A stretch of 35,481 nt of DNA from Bacteriovoracaceae bacterium UBA7317 (GTDB lineage: Bacteria > Bdellovibrionota > Bacteriovoracia > Bacteriovoracales > Bacteriovoracaceae), in contig DKQD01000158.1 in NCBI GenBank assembly GCA_002474345.1, forward strand, positions 1 to 35,481, in the 5' to 3' direction. Below, piece by piece: positions 8,139 to 16,871 of this stretch. Numbering within the stretch: position 1 is the stretch's first letter; every line of letters starts with the position of its first letter. Made by a program: the position numbers and the translations under genes. The notes under the pieces are model-generated. The model had not been told where the DNA came from. It ran no database searches and saw only the letters and a list, made by a program, of their open reading frames with translations.

Positions 8139-9287
8139 ATGAAAACTTCAACTTTTTTAGTTTTTTTTACTTTGGTTTTTTCTTTTCTTTCTTATTCTTT
8201 TGGGACTAAATCGACAGAGCTTAAAGATTTTAAAAGTTCAAAGTTTAAAGTCGAAGTCGTTTTAGAGGGGATAGGTGTTCCTTGGGGGTTCGACTTTTTA
8301 CCTGATGGAGGAATCCTCTTTAGTGAGAGGTCCGGAGGGATTAAGGTTTTTAATGCTAAGACAAATAAGGTTGATTCAATAAAAGGTGTTCCTGAAGTCG
8401 TGGCGAGTGGTCAAGGTGGAATGCTAGATGTCCTGATTCATCCAGAATTCAAAAATAATAAAACCTTTTTTTTCTCTTACTCAAAAAAAGTTGAGGATAA
8501 ATTTCTAAAGGAGGGCGGTTATACAACCGTTGTGGCCAGAGCGACTTTAAATAAGCAAAATAATGCGCTCACTTCGCTAAAAGACATTTTTATTGCGCGA
8601 CCTTTTAACACAAACACTCATCATTATGGGTCACGAATTGTTATGGATAAAAAGGGTTACCTCTTCATTTCCGTGGGTGATAGAGGGAATAGGCACGAGG
8701 CTCAAAGCTTAAAGGCCCATATGGGGAAAGTTATCAGAATTCATCAGGATGGTAGGGTTCCAAAAGATAATCCCTTTTTTAAGACGAAGGGTGCCTTAAA
8801 GGAAATTTGGTCTTTTGGCCATCGAAATGCTCAAGGCCTTGCCTTTGATCCTATTAGTGGTGATCTTTATGAACAAGAGCATGGACCTAGAGGTGGGGAC
8901 GAAATAAATAAAATTCAAAAAGGGGTCAATTATGGCTGGCCTGTTATTACTTATGGTAAAGAATACTGGGGCCCCTCTATTGGTGAAGGAACAAAGAAAC
9001 AGGGAATGAAGCAGCCTTTGAAATATTGGGTTCCTTCTATTGCTCCTTGTGGTTTAGCTTTTTATAGCGGAAGTAAATTTCCTGATTGGAAAGGGAGTCT
9101 TTTTTCTGGTGCCTTGAGAGGAAAGCATTTAAACAGGCTAACTGTTAAAGATGGAAAAGTTGTTTCAGAGGAAAGGTTATTAGGTGAGCTGGGGTTTAGA
9201 GTTCGGAATGTAAAACAGGGGCCTTCAGGTCTCCTTTATCTCTCTGTTGACCAAGGGAAGATTCTTAGGATTGTTCCCAAGAATTAA
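8139..9287 (+). CDS. exported PQQ-dependent aldose sugar dehydrogenase (YliI/Asd-like), 382 aa
   Basis: The start is the ATG at 8139 with AAGGA upstream; the longer GTG frame at 8106 would precede the signal peptide. Residues 1-21 are a Sec signal peptide. The rest is a six-bladed beta-propeller of the soluble glucose/aldose dehydrogenase family, recognised by GVPWGFDFLPDG (46-57), HHYGSRI with the probable catalytic His (161-167), SVGDRGNR (178-185), GHRNAQGLAFDP (227-238) and EHGPRGGDEIN (247-257). E. coli YliI has nearly the same blocks. These enzymes oxidise aldoses in the periplasm with PQQ and pass electrons to the respiratory chain. No PQQ biosynthesis genes are in the window, so the cofactor may be scavenged or made elsewhere. 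Confidence 0.88.
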   Translation: MKTSTFLVFFTLVFSFLSYSFGTKSTELKDFKSSKFKVEVVLEGIGVPWGFDFLPDGGILFSERSGGIKVFNAKTNKVDSIKGVPEVVASGQGGMLDVLIHPEFKNNKTFFFSYSKKVEDKFLKEGGYTTVVARATLNKQNNALTSLKDIFIARPFNTNTHHYGSRIVMDKKGYLFISVGDRGNRHEAQSLKAHMGKVIRIHQDGRVPKDNPFFKTKGALKEIWSFGHRNAQGLAFDPISGDLYEQEHGPRGGDEINKIQKGVNYGWPVITYGKEYWGPSIGEGTKKQGMKQPLKYWVPSIAPCGLAFYSGSKFPDWKGSLFSGALRGKHLNRLTVKDGKVVSEERLLGELGFRVRNVKQGPSGLLYLSVDQGKILRIVPKN

Positions 9288-9376
9288 CTTTTTCCGTGAT
9301 TTTAAATATGTGTGTTAAAACGGCCTATTGAAAAAATCATAGGATTCATGTACCTTTAAGGCCATAAGGAGCAATT

Positions 9377-9541
9377 ATGGATAAATTGATCAATAACCCT
9401 CTCGGCGTGTGGGGCGTCATCGTCGCTATTGTCTCGATTATTGGCTTTACATGGTTTACTTTTCAGTCTTTTAAAGATGGAGAGCCTGAAGGAATGTATG
9501 ATGAAGAAAAAGAAGCCTCTCCTGCAGGAGAAGGGTCTTAA
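9377..9541 (+). CDS. small single-span membrane protein, 54 aa
   Basis: The ATG at 9377 has AAGGAG 5 bases upstream. The product begins MDKLINNPLGVWG, has one hydrophobic span (about residues 10-30, IVAIVSIIGFTWFTF) and ends in an acidic tail (EGMYDEEKEASPAGEGS). The likely topology is N-terminus out or periplasmic, with the tail in the cytoplasm or the reverse; the sequence does not decide. I do not recognise the family. It stands alone, 89 bases after the PQQ dehydrogenase and convergent with nrdA. Confidence 0.65.
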   Translation: MDKLINNPLGVWGVIVAIVSIIGFTWFTFQSFKDGEPEGMYDEEKEASPAGEGS

Positions 9542-9559
9542 TTAAGGGACCTAAATAAA

Positions 9560-9578
9560 GGGCCTTTTTTACAGGCCC
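9560..9578 (-). terminator. terminator after nrdA
   Basis: A 6-bp GGGCCT/AGGCCC stem with a 7-base loop is followed on the minus strand by TTTATTTAGG, 28 bases past the nrdA stop. It lies between convergent genes and may serve both. Confidence 0.55.
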
Positions 9579-9606
9579 GTCGTACAACTAACCCCTTTTT
9601 AATTTC

Positions 9607-11949
9607 TTAAGAGCCGCAAGAAATGCAGTCTTCTGGGCTTTCAAGGTTACATACTGCTGTGGGAGGCTGAGCTTCTCCCTCCTTGGGCTTTTTGTTCACC
9701 GTGAATTGGACAGGGTTAACTGCCGCTCTGCTTCTCAAATAATACATTCCTGTTTTAAGCCCTGATTCCCAAGTATAAAAATGCATAGAGCTCAATTTAG
9801 CAAAGTCTGGGGACTCCATATAAATATTCATACTTTGCCCTTGGTCAACAAAAGGTGCCCTGGCCCTGGCCATATCGATGATGCTCTTTTGTTTTATTTC
9901 CCAAATAGTCTTATACATCTCCTTTAGATCATCAGGTATTTCTTTAATATTTTGGATAGAGCCGTTTGCTTTCATAATCTGATTTCGAACGGAGTCTGTC
10001 CAAAAACCTTTTGATATAAGGTCATTAACAAGGGAGCGGTTCCAGATGGCAAATTCTCCTGAGAGGACTCTTCTCACGTAAAGGTTTGAAGTAATGGGCT
10101 CAAAGCATTCGGTGTTTCCAAATATTTGGGCAGTTGAAGCCGTTGGCATCGGAGCAACGAGGAGTGAATTCCTTAATCCAAAAAGTTTGAGGTCCTCTTT
10201 TAGAGCTTGCCAATCCCAGCGTTTAGATCTCGGCTCTTCTTTCCAAAGGTCAAATTGAAGGAGTCCCTTAGAAGCCGGAGAGCCTTCATAACTTGGATAA
10301 GGGCCATCCTCCTTTGCAGCGTCGATACTTGATCTAGAGGCAGCATAATAGAGGGTTTCAAAAATATCTCTGTTGAGTGCCTTGGCCTCTTCTGATTCAA
10401 AAGAAAGCCTTAGTTTAAAAAATGTATCCGCTAGCCCCTGGACTCCAAGACCAATAGGTCGATGCCTTTTATTAGACCTTTCTGCTTCAGGAATAGGGTA
10501 ATAATTAATGTCTATAATTTTATTGAGGTTTTTTGTCACATGGTAGGTGACTTCAAAAAGTTTCTGGTGGTCAAAAAACATTTTTCCTGAGGTGTCTTTC
10601 TTAACATATTTTGGAAGGGCCAAGCTTGCAAGGTTGCAAACTGCAACTTCATCTGGAGATGTATACTCCATAATTTCCGTACATAGGTTACTTGATTTGA
10701 TAGTCCCAAGATTTTTTTGATTCGATTTCTCGTTGATGGAATCTTTATATAAAATATAAGGAGACCCTGTTTCAATTTGAGTTTCTAGAATGGAAAACCA
10801 TAGCTTTTGGGCCTTTATTGTTTTTTTGGCCCGACCTTCTTTTTCATATTTAAGGTAAAGCTCTTCAAACTCTTTTCCATAACACTCACTGAGGTTTGGG
10901 GCTTCATGAGGGCAAAAGAGTGACCACATTTGGTCTTCTTTGACTCTTTTCATGAAAAGGTCAGGCATCCAAAGAGCGTAAAAGAGGTCTCTTGCCCTAA
11001 GCTCTTCTTTTCCCGTATTTTTTTTAAGTTCAAGGAAATCAAAAACATCTGAGTGCCATGGCTCAAGGTAAATAGCAAAAGCTCCTTTTCTTTTGCCACC
11101 TCCTTGGTCTACGTAACGTGCGGTATCGTTGAAGACTTTTAGCATGGGGACGAGTCCATTGGAGTTACCATTGGTACCTTTAATGAAAGTTCCTTTCGCT
11201 CTAATGTTATGGACAGCAAGGCCGATACCTCCGGCAGATTGGGATATCAATGCTGTTTTTGTTAAAGTCTCGTAAATACCCTCTATGCTGTCATCTTTCA
11301 TTGTAAGGAGAAAGCAAGAAGATAACTGAGGCCTTGAGGTTCCAGAATTAAAAAGCGTGGGCGAAGCGTGAGTGAAAAACTGGTCGCTCATGAGCTGGTA
11401 TGTTTTTATGGCCTCTGGAATATTATCTTTATGAATTCCTAAGGAAACCCTCATGAGCATTTGGCCAGGTCTTTCTACCACTTGGCCATCAAGCTTGAGA
11501 AGATAAGATTTTTCGAGGGTTTTAAAGCCAAAGTAGTCGTATTTGAAGTCAGTTTCAGGTAAGACTGTTTGATCTAAAAGTTCTTTATGCTTAAGAGCAG
11601 TGTTAAATACTTCTTGGTCAATGATGGGCGGATCTGATTTTGTGTATAACTTTTTTAAAGTCTCAAAAAAGCTTGGGGTTGTTTCTTTGTGAAGGTTGCT
11701 TACGGCGATCCTTCCTGCCAAAAGAGCGTAGTCTGGGTGTTGGGGTCCTAGGTAGGCTGCAGTTTCTGCTGCTAGCTGATCAAGTCTTTGGGTTGTGATG
11801 CCATCAAAAATACCTTCAATTACTTTTTGAGAAATGAGAATAGGGTCGATGAAATCCATATTGAGACCAAAGCACAAGGATTCAATCCTCTCTGTAATTT
11901 TATCAAACTTGATAGGTTCTTTAATACCACTTCTTGTAATGACGTGCAT
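9607..11949 (-). CDS. nrdA: ribonucleoside-diphosphate reductase class Ia, large (alpha) subunit, 780 aa
   Basis: The enzyme reduces ribonucleoside diphosphates to deoxy forms in the cytoplasm. The N-terminus has an ATP-cone allosteric domain (about 1-90). The catalytic barrel shows NLCTE (the Asn-Cys-Glu active-site trio), [14 protein letters not shown], the substrate-site cysteine in LSSCFLL, and the tandem radical-transfer tyrosines in GMYYLRSR (about 736-737). The tail ends CISCGS, the redox-shuttle cysteine pair. Blocks such as [15 protein letters not shown] and [15 protein letters not shown] match the eukaryote-like NrdA branch. It starts 13 bases after nrdB with AAGGAGGG upstream, so the order is nrdB-nrdA. 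Confidence 0.95.
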   Translation of the reverse strand: MHVITRSGIKEPIKFDKITERIESLCFGLNMDFIDPILISQKVIEGIFDGITTQRLDQLAAETAAYLGPQHPDYALLAGRIAVSNLHKETTPSFFETLKKLYTKSDPPIIDQEVFNTALKHKELLDQTVLPETDFKYDYFGFKTLEKSYLLKLDGQVVERPGQMLMRVSLGIHKDNIPEAIKTYQLMSDQFFTHASPTLFNSGTSRPQLSSCFLLTMKDDSIEGIYETLTKTALISQSAGGIGLAVHNIRAKGTFIKGTNGNSNGLVPMLKVFNDTARYVDQGGGKRKGAFAIYLEPWHSDVFDFLELKKNTGKEELRARDLFYALWMPDLFMKRVKEDQMWSLFCPHEAPNLSECYGKEFEELYLKYEKEGRAKKTIKAQKLWFSILETQIETGSPYILYKDSINEKSNQKNLGTIKSSNLCTEIMEYTSPDEVAVCNLASLALPKYVKKDTSGKMFFDHQKLFEVTYHVTKNLNKIIDINYYPIPEAERSNKRHRPIGLGVQGLADTFFKLRLSFESEEAKALNRDIFETLYYAASRSSIDAAKEDGPYPSYEGSPASKGLLQFDLWKEEPRSKRWDWQALKEDLKLFGLRNSLLVAPMPTASTAQIFGNTECFEPITSNLYVRRVLSGEFAIWNRSLVNDLISKGFWTDSVRNQIMKANGSIQNIKEIPDDLKEMYKTIWEIKQKSIIDMARARAPFVDQGQSMNIYMESPDFAKLSSMHFYTWESGLKTGMYYLRSRAAVNPVQFTVNKKPKEGEAQPPTAVCNLESPEDCISCGS

Positions 11950-11962
11950 GAGCTTGCCCTCC

Positions 11963-12940
11963 TTAAAATTCAGCGTCTAAAGTTAGAGTAAAGGATTGTG
12001 ATTTTGATTGTTGAGCAAGGAGCAAACCTGGTTTTTGGTACTCACTCACTCTTTTCTCAAAAAAGTTGGTTTTACCTTCCAGGGAGATGAGTTCCATCCA
12101 CTCAAAAGGGTTTTCAGTGTTGTAAAGAGGAGGAACACCGCATTCCTTAAGCCAATGGTCTGCAACAAACTCGATGTATTGACTCATCTTATCAGCGTTC
12201 ATTCCTATGAGTGAAACGGGAAGAGAGTCTTTTATAAAGTGTTTTTCAATAGCAACCGCTTCTTTGAATATTTCCTGAATCCTTTTGTCAGTTGCTTGAT
12301 CTTTTTCCGGGAGGAGGCTGTGAAGTAGGCAAGCGAAGGTACAATGAAGCCCTTCATCCCTGCTAATAAACTCATTACTGGTGCAGAGTCCTGGCATGAG
12401 CCCTCGCTTTTTCAACCAGAAAATGGCGCAAAAGCTTCCCGAGAAAAAGAGCCCCTCTACTGCTGCAAAAGCGATAAGTCTTTCAGCGAAAGAGTCATTT
12501 GAGTGGATCCACTTCATGGCCCATTTCGCTTTTTTGCCAACACATGGAAGAGTGTCAATGGCCTTAAAAAGCCTTTCTTTTTCTCGAGGATCCTGAATGT
12601 ATGTTTCAATAAGAAGGCCATATGTTTCACTGTGAATATTTTCAATGGCCATTTGGAGACCATAGAAGCAACGTGCTTCTGCAAGCTGAACGTCTTGGTA
12701 AAAGCGCAGGGCCAAATTTTCGTTAACAATACCATCGCTAGCAGCAAAAAAGGCCAAGACATGTGAAATGAAATGCCTTTCGTTGTCATCAAGCTTTTCC
12801 CAGTCGGTGAGGTCACTGGCCAGGTCAATTTCCTCTGCCGTCCAAAAAACGGCCATTTGTTGTTTATACATTTCCCAAATTTTTTCGCTTTTGAGGGGGA
12901 ACAAGATAAATCGGTCTTTCGTTTCTTTTAAGATGTCCAT
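11963..12940 (-). CDS. nrdB: ribonucleoside-diphosphate reductase class Ia, small (beta) subunit, 325 aa
   Basis: This subunit holds the di-iron centre and tyrosyl radical used by NrdA. All ligands are visible: D69 ([10 protein letters not shown]), E100 and H103 (IENIHSETY), E162 (AAVEGLFF), E196 and H199 (SRDEGLHC). The radical tyrosine is Y107. The spacing matches the mammalian R2 protein, and the sequence is closer to eukaryotic R2 than to E. coli NrdB. The C-terminal FTLTLDAEF is the peptide that docks on NrdA. AAGGAG lies 10 bases before the ATG. It is the first gene of a two-gene operon; the twin palindromes at 13038-13076 lie about 100-135 bases upstream. Confidence 0.95.
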   Translation of the reverse strand: MDILKETKDRFILFPLKSEKIWEMYKQQMAVFWTAEEIDLASDLTDWEKLDDNERHFISHVLAFFAASDGIVNENLALRFYQDVQLAEARCFYGLQMAIENIHSETYGLLIETYIQDPREKERLFKAIDTLPCVGKKAKWAMKWIHSNDSFAERLIAFAAVEGLFFSGSFCAIFWLKKRGLMPGLCTSNEFISRDEGLHCTFACLLHSLLPEKDQATDKRIQEIFKEAVAIEKHFIKDSLPVSLIGMNADKMSQYIEFVADHWLKECGVPPLYNTENPFEWMELISLEGKTNFFEKRVSEYQKPGLLLAQQSKSQSFTLTLDAEF

Positions 12941-13037
12941 TATGATTCTTCTCCTTAAGTATCATTTGTGATAAAAAGATCCCATTCGAGACAATTCAGG
13001 CCTCTTCTAATGATTCCTTTAAATATTTTGGAGTTCA

Positions 13038-13076
13038 CGTTTTTGAAAAACGTTTTCGGTTTAGGAAAACGTTTTC
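13038..13076. promoter_or_regulatory. tandem AAAACGTTTT palindromes, putative operator
   Basis: Two copies of the palindrome AAAACGTTTT have centres 19 bp apart (13051/13052 and 13070/13071). The second extends to a perfect 12-bp GAAAACGTTTTC. A third overlapping palindrome, CGTTTTTGAAAAACG (13038-13052), shares half of the first. A central CG flanked by A/T arms recalls LacI-family operators. The placement ahead of nrdB suggests control of nrdBA. Confidence 0.5.
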
Positions 13077-13213
13077 TTACTTTATAGAAACAGCCTACCA
13101 ACTGGCTTGGATTTGGGACAGTTAAAATTAAGCTAAAAATTTTTGTAATTAAAGTTAAGGATCGCTCCGTGACATTTTAATGGTGAAGGCCATCGCACAG
13201 AATCGAAAAACCA

Positions 13214-13237
13214 ACACATAGTATTCTAGCTATTTGT
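13214..13237. promoter_or_regulatory. imperfect dyad ACACATAG-N8-CTATTTGT
   Basis: Eight-base arms match at 7 of 8 positions across an 8-base spacer. It lies between the end of the Omp85-like gene and the nrdB leader, about 275 bases from the nrdB start. It could be a regulator site or a weak hairpin; it does not match the 16-bp NrdR box. Confidence 0.25.
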
Positions 13238-13277
13238 CAATGGTTAAGAGGGGTAAAATTTTGGTTAAGAATGAGAG

Positions 13278-14579
13278 TTACTCTCCACGACCCAATGTAA
13301 AACTAACAAAGTCTCCCAAAAAATCATTATTCCGCCCATAAAAGAGACCAAGTCCAGGGAAGTTGACCTTCTTAATGAAAAATGTGGCCCCAACTCCGTA
13401 GCTTGCTGTAAACATATCCGACTCATTTTGATTTATTACTTGGTTTAAAGAAGCCCCATCTAAAAAGGTACTAAAGGTCCAAGTACCATATTTGGAAAAA
13501 TAAAGAGGGATTTGATAATCTGCTGATAAGGAGGTGCTTCTTGTGGCCCAAACGCCTTTAAGAGGAAGTCCTCTCAGCCCCTTTTGCCCACCAAGTTTAA
13601 GTGCATAACCAAACCTTTTTGAAAAAGTTTGGAGGTGGCCCAAAGTAAGCTGAAGAGCGTGATCTTTAGTGATATTCCATTGAGAAGATACATTGAGTTT
13701 GACCTCAATTCCCTTGGCATCTTTATTTGTTTCCGCAAAGGGGGCTTTCAAAGAAAGGGAAGCATCTGTGCCTTCTTTGAAGTAAAACTTGTATTGACTT
13801 CCCCTGTAGGATAAATTGATCCCCCCAAAAAAATATTCGTTATTTTGAGGAGTAGAAAAAGATTCAAGCTTAGAAAACTCTTTCTTGTCTTTTGACACGC
13901 TAAGCCCCACTGTCGTTTTAGGGTATATCTTGTACCCAAGGTATCCTCCATAAGAAATGAATCTTTCCTGAAAACCTTCAATTTCATCCTTCCCTTGAAA
14001 GTTATAGGAGTCCTGTTTTGCATTTCTAAGTATAACGCCACCATTCCATTTAGAAAAAAAGAGAGAGGGGTCTCTGTACATGAGAAAGCCTGAATTTCCC
14101 CCAGATCCGAATGTTCCACCTGCCGTAATAAATTTACCTCTCCCAAAAAGGTTTGTATCAATGAGAAAAAAGCCAAAGGCCTTCGCATCACCTTGCCCTC
14201 TTACGTAGGGTATGGGGATAAGTGTCCAGCGGTCTACAACATCAATTTTAATTTGCTTTCCCTTTTTAGAGATATCGACTTTAGAAAAAAGTTTGGTATT
14301 GATCAGGCATTGTTTATAAAAACTTATTTTATTTTGATCTTTGTCTTCTGACTTTGTTTCCTTCTTTTCAGATGATTTTTTTGAATAAGATTGCTCCCAA
14401 ATCCATAGGCAATTTTGGAGAACTGATCTTATGTAGCTTTCTTGTGTCCTTTTATTTCCGGTAATGGTTAAGTTTTCACCTCGTTCAAAAAGAGGTGGTG
14501 TACCTTTGGCCTTAATTGATACTGCTAGTTGTGAAAGAAAAAAAATTGAAAAAAAGAAAGCTGTTTTGGAAAGTTTCAA
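13278..14579 (-). CDS. BamA/Omp85-superfamily outer-membrane protein with one POTRA-like domain, 433 aa
   Basis: A TTG start at 14579 has GAGG 5 bases upstream and opens a Sec signal peptide ending IKAKG. Residues about 35-120 look like one POTRA domain (NLTITGNKRTQESYIRSVL, then LFSKVDISKKGKQIKIDVVDRW), interrupted by a Lys/Glu-rich insert at about 68-82. The rest is a beta-barrel: amphipathic strands, GLRGLPLKGVW near residue 340 resembling the Omp85 loop-6 (V)RGF/Y element, and an aromatic-poor C-terminus FVSFTLGRGE. With one POTRA and 433 residues it is smaller than BamA or TamA, so it is an accessory member of unknown substrate. It appears to be a single-gene unit. Confidence 0.75.
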   Translation of the reverse strand: MKLSKTAFFFSIFFLSQLAVSIKAKGTPPLFERGENLTITGNKRTQESYIRSVLQNCLWIWEQSYSKKSSEKKETKSEDKDQNKISFYKQCLINTKLFSKVDISKKGKQIKIDVVDRWTLIPIPYVRGQGDAKAFGFFLIDTNLFGRGKFITAGGTFGSGGNSGFLMYRDPSLFFSKWNGGVILRNAKQDSYNFQGKDEIEGFQERFISYGGYLGYKIYPKTTVGLSVSKDKKEFSKLESFSTPQNNEYFFGGINLSYRGSQYKFYFKEGTDASLSLKAPFAETNKDAKGIEVKLNVSSQWNITKDHALQLTLGHLQTFSKRFGYALKLGGQKGLRGLPLKGVWATRSTSLSADYQIPLYFSKYGTWTFSTFLDGASLNQVINQNESDMFTASYGVGATFFIKKVNFPGLGLFYGRNNDFLGDFVSFTLGRGE

Positions 14580-14891
14580 AGGATCCTCACCTAAAGTTGT
14601 TTAATAAAAGGTTACCTTGCTCCTTTTTTCATTTCAACTTTTTCCGCAAAAGCTATTTTCCTTTAAACAATTTATTTCATTTTATTTTTATTAATTGAAT
14701 GGAAACTCAAAGAATTTGGTCCCTAAAAAGAAACTGACCGACAACTTTATTTATTGATTTTGATAGAACCAGGTAAAAAAAAAATGAGGCTTTTCAATTA
14801 AGCTTATAATCCCGATAAGGATTGAGAGTATGTGAATAGAAATTAGTGGATTGTTAGAAATAGCTTGGGTTTAAGAATTAGGAGGGAAGTG
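14580..14891. other. AT-rich divergent intergenic region
   Basis: This 312-bp stretch separates the leftward Omp85-like gene from the rightward small exported protein. It contains a TATAAT at 14805-14810 but no clear palindrome, repeat or additional gene. Confidence 0.6.
14805..14810 (+). promoter_or_regulatory. possible -10 element TATAAT
   Basis: A perfect -10 consensus lies 81 bases before the ATG of the 57-residue exported protein. No good -35 hexamer is found at 16-18 bases, so the call is tentative. Confidence 0.3.
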
Positions 14892-15065
14892 ATGGATAAG
14901 TCTTTTTTGCTTTGTCTTGTTCTTTTAACAGGTCTTTCAGTCGGTCCCCTTTTTACTAAGGGAAGTCAAGAGGCCAGAGACCCTGCTTCGAAGGGCAAAG
15001 GCCTCATTAAAGTCCAAATGTCTACAGAGTTTGTGGGAAGAGAGGTTGTGAATAAACCAAAATAA
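14892..15065 (+). CDS. small exported protein of unknown function, 57 aa
   Basis: The ATG at 14892 is preceded by GGAGG with good spacing; an upstream in-frame TTG at 14865 is not needed. Residues 1-20 (MDKSFLLCLVLLTGLSVGPL) form a signal peptide or short anchor, and the remaining 35 or so residues are polar and basic. There is no lipobox in a proper position and no recognised domain. It is convergent with the zinc-ribbon gene at 15091. Confidence 0.6.
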   Translation: MDKSFLLCLVLLTGLSVGPLFTKGSQEARDPASKGKGLIKVQMSTEFVGREVVNKPK

Positions 15066-15090
15066 AAGGTCTTCTTTCTACAAAACTTTT

Positions 15091-15600
15091 TTAAAAGAGA
15101 AAGTCTAAAGGATTTTCTTCGGGCCTTTTTTGATTTTCATGGAGGTTGGAACCTAGGGATTCGGTTGTCAGTTTTGAGTCTTTAAAGTCTTTAAGAGGGC
15201 CATCCCATAAATTGAGTCTGCTTTTTTCGCATTCCTCTTTAAGTTTTTCAATATCAGACGGGAAAGGGGGCTTTTTATATTTTTCGACTTCCTTAAAATT
15301 ATCCCGAAACTGTTGTGCCTCTTTATAAGTTTCAGTTAGATTATAAATGAGTTGAGCTATCTGGCTTTTAATATTGTCGATATTCATGGAAAGCCTTAAA
15401 AGGTCTTTTGTAAGCTTTTTTTGGATGTATTCCGGTCTTTCTTCTGGAATGGACAGTTCATGCACACAGTCAGCACAAAAGGAGTCGGCCAAAAAGGTTT
15501 CGAAAGGGTTTTTAGTTTGAAGGTACCCCTCGCTCTTTGCGTAAACCTCTTTTTTAAGCCCTATGGAAAGGCACCTTAGGCAGTATTCTCCATTTTCCAT
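15091..15600 (-). CDS. zinc-ribbon-like protein with helical tail, 169 aa
   Basis: The N-terminus carries two CxxC pairs, C7/C10 and C42/C45, in YCLRC and FCADC contexts, consistent with one structural zinc. Residues about 60-130 are predicted helical and partly coiled-coil, and the tail is charged. There is no signal peptide, so it is probably cytoplasmic. AAGGAGG lies before the ATG. I do not recognise the family; a role in binding protein or nucleic acid is only a guess from the zinc ribbon. Confidence 0.65.
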   Translation of the reverse strand: MENGEYCLRCLSIGLKKEVYAKSEGYLQTKNPFETFLADSFCADCVHELSIPEERPEYIQKKLTKDLLRLSMNIDNIKSQIAQLIYNLTETYKEAQQFRDNFKEVEKYKKPPFPSDIEKLKEECEKSRLNLWDGPLKDFKDSKLTTESLGSNLHENQKRPEENPLDFLF

Positions 15601-15699
15601 ATCATCCTCCTTGATGTTTTTTAGGAAACCAATTTAAAAAAGCAATGGCTTTCTTTATCCTAGTCAATCTTGGAAAACTATTGAAGGAAAAAAGAGGCC

Positions 15700-16683
15700 T
15701 TAGGGAACTTTGAATGTGACAGAGACTGGTGGGTGGTCACTAAGGTTTGTTTTATTAAAGACTCTAATGCTTTCTTCATCAAGAGTTAAGCCTTTGTAAA
15801 AGAGGTGGTCTAATTGGACTTGTACACCACCACTCATGAGACTAACAGGAGATTTAAATGAAACCTTTTTAAGTCCAACTTTTTTTGTTCTTGTAAGAAG
15901 GGCATTGATATCAGTTCCAATAAAACTCCACGTATTAAAATCTCCTCCAAAGATAACAGGCCCATCGTGAGAAGATATGAGGGAAATAGACCAATCAATA
16001 AGAAAGTTTTGTGTATGGGTGGACCTAGAAACTAGGTTGTGAAGGTTAAGGACTAGGATTTCCTTTGCTTCTCCCGACTGATCTCTAAAAGGGTAAGTGG
16101 CCGCCAGAGCATTTTTATACCTTCTAGGTCCGAGGAGTTGCCCATCCAGAAAATCTCCAGTTCTTTCAGGTTTATGAGTGCGTTTTTCCCACGTGGTGGA
16201 AGGGGCAATTTTAGAAAGGAGTCCTATGCCAAGTCCCTTTCGATTTTCTACAAAATTTGAGTAGTCTAATTTGATAGGGTAAGAGTAGCCTAAAAGAAAA
16301 AACTCCTCTACGGGAAGGTATTCATCTATAAGCCGCTTTTTATCAGTTTCTACGTCCCACTTTAACTCTTGAAAAAGAAGAAAGTCGGCTTCCTCCACTT
16401 TTCCCATTATCTCTTTGTTTAGGGGCTCTTCACTTTCTCTGTCTCCCCTTTTCATGTTATTAAAACGGTAGAGGTTCCAAAGTACAACCTGAATACCGTC
16501 TTCAGTTTCAAGGTATGGAGTATCCACTTTGTCCTGAGGTTCTTCAGTAAATGATAAGCGCGTCATTGACTCCTCTTCATTTATTAAAGGTCCTGATTGA
16601 GAGAAGGATGGTGTTATTAAAAAGGTTAAAATAATTCCAAAAAGAATTAAAGGGATAGAAAGGAATTTCTGGATAGTTTTCAT
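15700..16683 (-). CDS. exported endonuclease/exonuclease/phosphatase-fold protein (YafD-like), 327 aa
   Basis: The ATG at 16683 is chosen over the GTG at 16692 because AAGGTG lies at proper spacing before it. Residues 1-29 are a signal peptide or membrane anchor ending PSFSQ. The EEP-fold motifs follow in order: VLWNLYRFN (metal-binding Asn), FQELKW (catalytic Glu), LNLHNL (His), GGDFNTW (Asp/Asn), QLDHLFY and the terminal SDHPPVSV (Asp-His). The spacing and the LxHLFYKGL block resemble E. coli YafD. EEP enzymes cleave phosphodiesters or phosphomonoesters, including nucleic acids and phosphoinositides; the substrate here is unknown. It acts outside the cytoplasm if the signal is correct. Confidence 0.8.
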   Translation of the reverse strand: MKTIQKFLSIPLILFGIILTFLITPSFSQSGPLINEEESMTRLSFTEEPQDKVDTPYLETEDGIQVVLWNLYRFNNMKRGDRESEEPLNKEIMGKVEEADFLLFQELKWDVETDKKRLIDEYLPVEEFFLLGYSYPIKLDYSNFVENRKGLGIGLLSKIAPSTTWEKRTHKPERTGDFLDGQLLGPRRYKNALAATYPFRDQSGEAKEILVLNLHNLVSRSTHTQNFLIDWSISLISSHDGPVIFGGDFNTWSFIGTDINALLTRTKKVGLKKVSFKSPVSLMSGGVQVQLDHLFYKGLTLDEESIRVFNKTNLSDHPPVSVTFKVP

Positions 16684-16871
16684 CAAATTCACCTTGAGGT
16701 TAGATTATTTTGCGTCCTTTTGAGTTTCGATGTTCTATCTGGAGTACGATCGTTTGTCCAACAGGAGCTTAGAATTACTGGGCGCAAAAAAACAAAAAGA
16801 GAGATATTTCACTAGCTTCGTATATTCCTTGACCTGCTGGTGTTTTTTCGCGTAGAGCAACACAAAAATCA

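Larger units (their letters stand above)
12941..13277 (-). promoter_or_regulatory. nrdBA upstream region
   Basis: This 337-bp gap ahead of nrdB must carry its promoter. It contains overlapping palindromes at 13038-13076 and a second dyad at 13214-13237, both listed separately. I do not see a convincing -35/-10 pair or a canonical NrdR box. Confidence 0.6.

Noticed and set aside
12008..12971. Several ORFs antisense to or out of frame with nrdB
   Set aside because: They sit in a gene with all catalytic residues intact and have no family resemblance of their own.
13038..13237. NrdR boxes before nrdB
   Set aside because: The palindromes do not fit the 16-bp NrdR consensus or its usual pair spacing.
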